Shown here in pieces: positions 15,274-19,501 of a stretch of DNA of 19,501 nt (within the stretch, counting starts at the first letter, position 1; every line of letters starts with the position of its first letter). Under the pieces are notes generated by a model that was not told where the DNA came from, did not search any database, and was given only the letters and a program-made list of their open reading frames with translations. The translations under genes were made by a program, and so were the position numbers. Source of the stretch: CAZWBR01 sp964404205 (GTDB taxonomy: Bacteria > Bacteroidota > Bacteroidia > Bacteroidales > Prolixibacteraceae); the NCBI GenBank assembly GCA_964404205.1, contig CAYOJD010000061.1, positions 1 to 19,501 on the forward strand, given 5' to 3'.

Positions 15274-16026
15274 TTGAAAATCAGAAAGATATTGGTTTCG
15301 CAGCCCGAACCGAATTTTGCCAACTCACCCTATCACGATCTGGCTGCCAAAAACAACCTGAAGATTGATTTTCGTCCGTTTATCCAGGTAGAAGGTGTCC
15401 CGGCAAAGGACTTCAGGAAGGATAAAGTTAGCATAATGGACCATACCGCGGTAATTTTTACCAGCCGTACGGCCATCGACCATTTCTTCAGACTTTCCAC
15501 CGAACTTCGGTTGACCATTCCGGATACCATGAAATATTTCTGCATTTCGGAAGCGACAGCTTTCTACCTTCAGAAATATATTGTTTATCGCAAACGGAAA
15601 ATCTTTTTTTCGTCAGGCAAATTCTCTGATCTGGTCGATGTATTGGTGAAACACAAGGAGGAAAAGTACCTGCTTCCGCTTTCCGATATACATACCGAAG
15701 ATATGACTGGACAGCTCGACAGGGCAAAACTGAGCTATAGCCAGGCGGTGATGTATAAAACCGTATCGAGCGATTTGTCTGATCTGAAAGATGTGAATTA
15801 CGATGTATTGGTATTCTTTAGCCCTCAGGGAATCAAATCGTTGTTACAGAATTTCCCCGAGTTCAAGCAGAACGAAACCCGCATTGCTACTTTTGGCCCA
15901 TCTACCGCACAGGCGGTACGCGAAGCTGGTTTACGGCTCGATATCGAAGCTCCGGTTCCCGAAGCCCCTTCGATGACGATGGCTTTGGAACGTTATATCG
16001 TTGAGTACAACAAAAGCAACAAATAG
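15274..16026 (+). CDS. hemD: HemD-like protein (uroporphyrinogen-III synthase family)
   Basis: A 250-residue protein of the HemD fold. HemD closes hydroxymethylbilane with ring inversion to give uroporphyrinogen III, the precursor of haem, sirohaem and cobamides. The N-terminus KILVSQPEPN, the FTSRTAIDHFF segment at about 62-72, the VLVFFSPQGIKSLL segment at about 180-193 and IATFGPSTAQAVREAGLRLDIEAPVPEAPSM near the C-terminus fit the two-lobed family. Sequence conservation in this family is low. The start codon is TTG at 15274, since the next in-frame ATG would remove more than 50 residues including the first strand. No other tetrapyrrole gene is nearby, so true activity in this organism is uncertain. 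The gene ends in a clear terminator. Confidence 0.85.
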   Translation: MKIRKILVSQPEPNFANSPYHDLAAKNNLKIDFRPFIQVEGVPAKDFRKDKVSIMDHTAVIFTSRTAIDHFFRLSTELRLTIPDTMKYFCISEATAFYLQKYIVYRKRKIFFSSGKFSDLVDVLVKHKEEKYLLPLSDIHTEDMTGQLDRAKLSYSQAVMYKTVSSDLSDLKDVNYDVLVFFSPQGIKSLLQNFPEFKQNETRIATFGPSTAQAVREAGLRLDIEAPVPEAPSMTMALERYIVEYNKSNK

Positions 16027-16047
16027 AAATCTCGGCATAAAGAAATG

Positions 16048-16075
16048 AAAGGGGAAAATTGTTTCCCCTTTTTTT
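16048..16075 (+). terminator. Rho-independent terminator after hemD
   Basis: A perfect 10-bp stem, AAAGGGGAAA (16048-16057) with TTTCCCCTTT (16062-16071), a four-base loop, and a T-tract to 16075. It lies only 14 bases before the rnpA ATG. Confidence 0.85.
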
Positions 16076-16089
16076 GTACTTTTCAGGTT

Positions 16090-16506
16090 ATGAAACAATT
16101 GTCGTTCGGAAAAACGGAGAAACTGTGCAGCCACAAACGGATTGAGGAACTTTTCGTATCCGGACAATCTTTTTTGTGCTATCCGGTGAAAACCATCTGG
16201 ATGAAAGTTGAGGCTGCAACAGACAACCAACCGGTTCAGGTCGCTTTCAGTGTTCCGAAAAGGCTCTTTAAGCGTGCCCACGATCGCAACCGGCTGAAGC
16301 GGTTAATGCGCGAGTCGTACAGGTTATCGAAACCAGACTGGGTGGTTTATTGCCGCGAAAGGAATTTGCAAATCGTGATGATGATGGTGTATGTCGGGAA
16401 GGAGATACACGATTTCAATAAAATCAGGCCAGCCATAACATCCTCTCTTTCCCGGCTCAGAAAAGCAGTTGAGCAAGATATTAAACTGAGAGAAGATTGT
16501 GTCTGA
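16090..16506 (+). CDS. rnpA: Ribonuclease P protein component
   Basis: A basic 138-residue protein that assists the RNase P RNA in cleaving the 5' leader from pre-tRNAs. It starts with FGKTEKLCSHKRIEELF at 6-22, the usual opening of the family (ERL..... F), and carries the RNR signature in VPKRLFKRAHDRNRLKRLMRESYR (about 55-78, RNR at 66-68). The ATG at 16090 is chosen; an in-frame ATG at 16045 falls at the edge of the hemD terminator and would add unrelated residues. It sits downstream of hemD rather than next to rpmH and dnaA. The tail after about 125 is charged and variable. Confidence 0.94.
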   Translation: MKQLSFGKTEKLCSHKRIEELFVSGQSFLCYPVKTIWMKVEAATDNQPVQVAFSVPKRLFKRAHDRNRLKRLMRESYRLSKPDWVVYCRERNLQIVMMMVYVGKEIHDFNKIRPAITSSLSRLRKAVEQDIKLREDCV

Positions 16507-16528
16507 ATGTCAGTTATAATCAAGAAAA

Positions 16529-16573
16529 AAAGAAATAACCGGCAATCAAATTTTGATTGCCGGTTATTTCTTT
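16529..16573. terminator. Bidirectional terminator between rnpA and the aromatic operon (22-bp perfect inverted repeat)
   Basis: 16529-16550 is an exact reverse complement of 16552-16573, a 22-bp inverted repeat with a one-base centre and core AACCGGCAATC. The A-rich stretch just left of it gives a strong U-tract on the minus strand, so it chiefly ends the tyrA-DAHP synthase transcript. It probably also stops rnpA transcripts. Confidence 0.85.
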
Positions 16574-16582
16574 ACACCAACG

Positions 16583-17677
16583 TTATTCTTCGCTGTCCAT
16601 AATTTCAGTCTGTTGACGTACCGAATCCTCGTGAATCAACTGGAAGAGTACTTTTACGAAAGTCTCGTCGAGGCTTAGCTTTTTGGCCAACCGGTCGCGG
16701 TCGTCCATAATCTGTGCCCAGCGGTTAATCTGAAGGGCGGTTACCTTATTCTGCTTTTTATAGAGGCCAATTTGTTTGACAATCTCCATGCGCGAAGCCA
16801 GTATCTCGAGTATCTCGTGGTCTATCTCATCAATCCTGCCACGAAGGGTCTCCAAACGGTTCTCGAACTGAGGATCGTCGGAATTGGTGTATTTGATTAC
16901 CAGCTTATCGAGAATTTTACCCAAATCGGCCGGCGTAACCTGTTGATCTTTGTCGCTTAATGCACACGAAGGATCGATATGCGATTCGAGCATCAACCCA
17001 TTCATGCCCAGGTCGAACGCCTTTTGCGAAATCTCAAACAGATATTCACGCTTGCCCGAAATATGGCTGGGGTCGCAAATAATGGGGAGCTCAGGAAGGA
17101 TACGTTTCAGCTCGATAACCGTTTTCCAGTTGGGGTAGTTGCGGTATTTGGTTTCGCTGAAAGGGGTAAATCCACGATGGATGGCCACCAGATTTTTCAA
17201 CCCTGCGCGGTTTAACCGCTCGAGGGCTCCCACCCACAACTGTACATCGGGGTTCACCGGATTCTTGACCATGATAACCTGGTCGGTACCTTTCAGCACA
17301 TCGGCAATCTCTTGTACCACAAATGGCGATGCCGTCGATCGGGCACCAATCCACATCACATCGACACCTGCTTTCAGGCACTCTTCAACATGTTGCGCGT
17401 TGGCTACCTCGGTTCCGGTAAGCAATCCGGTCTCCTGCTTCACTGTTTTCAGCCATTCCAAACCAATGCTGCCTACCCCTTCGAACATTCCCGGGCGGGT
17501 ACGGGGCTTCCATATCCCTCCACGATAAACAAAAACCCGTTTATCTTTAGCCAGTTCCCGGGCGGTAGCGAGGGCCTGCTCCTCCGATTCGAGGCTGCAT
17601 GGGCCGCTAATCAGCAGCGGGTTGTCAATCTTCGGCAACCAGTGCTTGATGGGCATAATCTTTAAATCTGTAACCAT
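16583..17677 (-). CDS. Bifunctional DAHP synthase / chorismate mutase (AroQ type)
   Basis: A 364-residue fusion acting at two points of aromatic synthesis. The N-terminal domain (about 1-262) is a type I-beta DAHP synthase joining phosphoenolpyruvate and erythrose 4-phosphate. Landmarks are GPCSLES at 25-31, YRGGIWKPRTRP at 51-62, GAR at 111-113, KNP at 138-140, HRGF at 167-170, CDPSH at 201-205 and H233. The C-terminal domain (about 272-360) is an all-helical chorismate mutase making prephenate: LRGRIDEIDHEILEIL at 278-293, R296, a lysine pair near 307-308, and HEDSVRQQ at 349-356. This architecture is typical of Bacteroidota, where the mutase allosterically couples to the synthase. An uncommon, good GGAG-type ribosome site lies about ten bases before the ATG, in the 12-base gap after tyrA. 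Confidence 0.95.
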   Translation of the reverse strand: MVTDLKIMPIKHWLPKIDNPLLISGPCSLESEEQALATARELAKDKRVFVYRGGIWKPRTRPGMFEGVGSIGLEWLKTVKQETGLLTGTEVANAQHVEECLKAGVDVMWIGARSTASPFVVQEIADVLKGTDQVIMVKNPVNPDVQLWVGALERLNRAGLKNLVAIHRGFTPFSETKYRNYPNWKTVIELKRILPELPIICDPSHISGKREYLFEISQKAFDLGMNGLMLESHIDPSCALSDKDQQVTPADLGKILDKLVIKYTNSDDPQFENRLETLRGRIDEIDHEILEILASRMEIVKQIGLYKKQNKVTALQINRWAQIMDDRDRLAKKLSLDETFVKVLFQLIHEDSVRQQTEIMDSEE

Positions 17678-17689
17678 AACTGTAATCTC

Positions 17690-18586
17690 CTATTTTGTAT
17701 ATAATTTGATAATTTTCTCTTCGTTTTTGGTGAGCGAGTGGCTATTCCCTTCCAATACGCCGCGTATATTGTTGGCCTGGTTGATAAGCGCCATCATTTT
17801 CTCCCCGTCGTTCTGTTTCAAGCTATCGCGAAACGCTTTTAAATGGCGGATATAGACTTCGAGTGCTTCGACCACATAGTCACGGTTTTGCCCAAAAATG
17901 GGCGACCACATCTCAGGCGAACTCTTGGCCAGACGCACTGTCGAGTTAAACCCTCCCGAAGCCAGGTCGAAGATAATATTGCGATCTTCTTTGGCCAGCA
18001 CCGCATTGGCCAGTGCAAAAGCAGTAACATGCGGAAGGTGAGAGACGAATGCAGTCGTATGATCCTGCTCATCGCTGGTCATATAGGCCACCGACATGCC
18101 GAGCGACTGGTACATCTTTTCGACCAGAGCCAGGTGTTGGGGCCTCGATTTTTCATGATCGCAGATAATGGTCAGTCTTCCTTCAAAAAGCTTTTCGAGC
18201 GCTGCTTTCGGGCCACTGTTTTCTGTTCCCGACATCGGGTGCGAGGCAACATAGTTGCCACGAAGCGGATGGTCTTCAACCGTAGCGGCAATCTCTCTTT
18301 TGGTGGAACCGACATCGGTAACGGTAGTAGCGGCAGAAATGGTATCGAGTATTTCGGGAAGGATATGCTTAATTTTATCGACCGGTATAGCCAGAATCAC
18401 CAAATCGGCCGCTTTTACGGCCTGTTGCAGGGGCAGTATCTGGTCGGCAATGCCCAGTTCAAGCGCATCGCGGGTATGATTGGGATTGTTGTCCACCCCA
18501 ATTATCTCGGTGGCAAACCGGTTCTTCTTTAAATCTTTGGCCATCGAGCCACCTATCAATCCTAGTCCTACTACTGCTACTTTCAT
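17690..18586 (-). CDS. tyrA: Prephenate dehydrogenase
   Basis: A 298-residue NAD(P)-dependent enzyme converting prephenate to 4-hydroxyphenylpyruvate, the tyrosine branch. The Rossmann motif GLGLIGGS is at 7-14, followed by VD at 31-32. Active-site landmarks are DVGSTK at 91-96, SHPMSGTENSG at 115-125 with H116, SHLPH at 182-186, and GGF...R at 211-218. No ACT domain is attached. The ATG at 18586 starts directly before the first strand; the frame is open about 30 residues upstream but that part encodes the leader terminator. It forms an operon with the DAHP synthase/chorismate mutase downstream, which supplies its substrate. Its leader carries a predicted attenuator. Confidence 0.95.
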   Translation of the reverse strand: MKVAVVGLGLIGGSMAKDLKKNRFATEIIGVDNNPNHTRDALELGIADQILPLQQAVKAADLVILAIPVDKIKHILPEILDTISAATTVTDVGSTKREIAATVEDHPLRGNYVASHPMSGTENSGPKAALEKLFEGRLTIICDHEKSRPQHLALVEKMYQSLGMSVAYMTSDEQDHTTAFVSHLPHVTAFALANAVLAKEDRNIIFDLASGGFNSTVRLAKSSPEMWSPIFGQNRDYVVEALEVYIRHLKAFRDSLKQNDGEKMMALINQANNIRGVLEGNSHSLTKNEEKIIKLYTK

Positions 18587-18624
18587 TGTTTTTCCTGCTG
18601 TTGTTGTGTCACACTTACCTGGGT

Positions 18625-18655
18625 AAAAAAAAGGGCCTCCTGCGTGGAGACCCTT
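18625..18655 (-). terminator. Intrinsic terminator in the tyrA leader (putative attenuator)
   Basis: On the minus strand AAGGGTCTCC (18655-18646) pairs with GGAGGCCCTT (18640-18631), ten pairs with one G-U, around a five-base loop. Eight T's follow, read from 18632 to 18625. It ends about 38 bases before the tyrA ATG. Upstream, 18702-18696 reads GGAGATC on the minus strand and could pair with GGTCTCC of the left arm, forming an antiterminator. Confidence 0.72.
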
Positions 18656-18726
18656 CTGTTTCATATCGTTATGTTCAAACAATACCTTACTGACCGATCT
18701 CCTGTTGAAAGCCGGGGTAATAAAAC

Positions 18727-18734
18727 CAAAAGTA
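18727..18734 (-). promoter_or_regulatory. Predicted -7 element of the tyrA operon
   Basis: On the minus strand 18734-18727 reads TACTTTTG, an exact TAnnTTTG match. It gives a leader of about 135 bases containing the antiterminator and terminator. A clear -33 TTG is missing. A second TACTTTTG stands at 18785-18778, 51 bases upstream, with a TTG 15 bases before it. Confidence 0.45.
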
Positions 18735-18859
18735 AAAAGTATTGCTTTGAGCCATTGTTGCTAATGATTAACGAAAACAAAAGTATGAATATTTATTACA
18801 CAATGAACGCATGGGCTATCGAATTGTTCAAATTGGTTGCAATAATTTAACATTTACAA

Positions 18860-19501
18860 TCAAATTTCTTGCTTTTCGACCAGTTTGATGGCAGCTTTTA
18901 CTTTGGCATTCTCGATATCAGCCTTCGATTTGCTCTGGGTAACCAAATATACCCCGCTAAATATCAATGCACCGGCCAGCAGTTTCAACATCGAAAAGTG
19001 GTCCATTCCCACCATGATGGCTACAAAAGAGGCTATCAACGGCTGTAAGTTGTTGTACATACTGATGGTGGTCGGACGGATTCGTTGCTGGGCCATGGCC
19101 AACAGCAGATAGGTAACAAAGGTGGCCCCGAAAAGGGTATAGATCATTTGCAAGACGGGTTTGAGGGTAGGTGTTTGTACCACCGGCGCTTCCAGAATAT
19201 GGGGATAAAAGAACGGGACGACCATTACCGAAGCATAGAGGAACATCCATTTCATCATGGTAACGGCCGAATAGCGGGCCACTACCGGGCGCGAAATCAC
19301 CAGATAAAAGGCATAAATCATCGAGCTTCCGGCAATCATCAGGTTTCCTGCCACGCTGCTTTGGGTGGCAACGGTATGGCTGCCGGAGTAAACCAGCAGG
19401 ATTGCTCCCGATGCCCCTACCAATACGCCCCCGGCCTTCATCAAGGTAATGGGTTCTTTCAGAATGAGTGCAGCAAAAATCATCGCAAAAAGCGGTCCGG
19501 C
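18860..19501 (-). CDS. EamA/DMT-family transporter, 3' part (5' end outside window)
   Basis: The frame is open to the window edge, so the start is missing; about 213 C-terminal residues are visible. They cover the end of the first EamA repeat, with the typical pattern P......A.lilkEpitl.k..G..lv..G, and the whole second repeat, with about six membrane helices. These include GNLMIAGSSMIYAFYLVISRP and the paired glycine-proline helix near the C-terminus. The tail after the last helix is charged and helical (KSKADIENAKVKAAIKLVEK). EamA/DMT proteins are inner-membrane exporters or importers of metabolites such as amino acids; the substrate is unknown. It is upstream of tyrA on the same strand but separated by 270 bases with a promoter and terminator, so it is probably transcribed separately. 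Confidence 0.9.
   Translation of the reverse strand, partial: AGPLFAMIFAALILKEPITLMKAGGVLVGASGAILLVYSGSHTVATQSSVAGNLMIAGSSMIYAFYLVISRPVVARYSAVTMMKWMFLYASVMVVPFFYPHILEAPVVQTPTLKPVLQMIYTLFGATFVTYLLLAMAQQRIRPTTISMYNNLQPLIASFVAIMVGMDHFSMLKLLAGALIFSGVYLVTQSKSKADIENAKVKAAIKLVEKQEI

Noticed and set aside
17843..18532. A long open frame (229 codons) on the + strand, antisense to tyrA.
   Set aside because: It lies wholly opposite the well-supported tyrA gene, has no recognisable domain, promoter or ribosome site, and its composition follows the codon pattern of tyrA read backwards.
18587..18682. An N-terminal extension of tyrA, or a leader peptide from the ATG at 18664 containing Phe-Phe-Tyr.
   Set aside because: The Phe codons are simply the terminator's T-tract and the peptide is in frame with tyrA, so aromatic-codon control by this peptide is weakly supported. 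The Rossmann fold begins at 18586.
1..19501. Search for tRNA/rRNA genes, CRISPR arrays, insertion sequences, integrase or attachment repeats and toxin-antitoxin or defence genes.
   Set aside because: None was recognised by reading both strands; composition and gene content look uniform and chromosomal. A short structured RNA could be missed by eye.

Overview
This 19.5 kb window looks like core chromosome of a member of the Bacteroidota, probably a Bacteroidales-type anaerobe or facultative anaerobe. The evidence is: recurrent promoters of the Bacteroidota form TTG-N17-23-TAnnTTTG upstream of many genes; A-rich stretches rather than Shine-Dalgarno sites before most starts; the Bacteroidota-type fused DAHP synthase/chorismate mutase; a DUF4271 membrane protein next to a HemD-like protein and rnpA; and a DoxX protein. 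No insertion sequence, phage gene, CRISPR array, tRNA or rRNA was recognised, and no gene-free stretch exceeds 300 bases. The largest gaps, about 280 bases before the ArsR-family gene and about 270 bases before tyrA, carry promoters and a leader.

Layout. (1) 1-2030, + strand: the tail of a YqaA-like membrane protein, then dtd, a MazG-type pyrophosphohydrolase and deoC as a tight operon ending in a bidirectional terminator. (2) 2045-6536: a divergent pair, a DoxX/Tat-like/TIM-barrel fusion on the - strand and a 940-residue FAD/Fe-S D-lactate-dehydrogenase-like enzyme on the + strand. (3) 6542-8198: a divergent HD hydrolase and a Gfo/Idh/MocA oxidoreductase. (4) 8213-9822: a long-chain polyprenyl diphosphate synthase (-) diverging from an ArsR-family regulator (+). 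(5) 9922-14173: full-length DNA polymerase I (+), whose stop codon overlaps that of ybaK; dus and ybaK form a - strand operon. (6) 14231-16506, + strand: DUF4271 protein, HemD-like protein, rnpA. (7) 16529-18734, - strand: tyrA followed by the DAHP synthase/chorismate mutase fusion, preceded by a leader with a predicted transcription attenuator. (8) 18860-end: 3' part of an EamA-family transporter (-).

Functional themes are quality control (D-aminoacyl-tRNA removal, nucleotide clean-up, mischarged Cys-tRNA(Pro) removal), tRNA maturation and modification (rnpA, dus), quinone and redox metabolism (polyprenyl synthase, lactate dehydrogenase, possibly DoxX) and aromatic amino acid synthesis. The points most worth a second look are the DoxX-Tat-TIM-barrel fusion (2045-3616), the tyrA leader attenuator (about 18590-18734), the possibly leaderless dus mRNA, and the rnpA promoter squeezed against the hemD terminator. 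I see no clear novel multi-gene system; most of the window is ordinary housekeeping.
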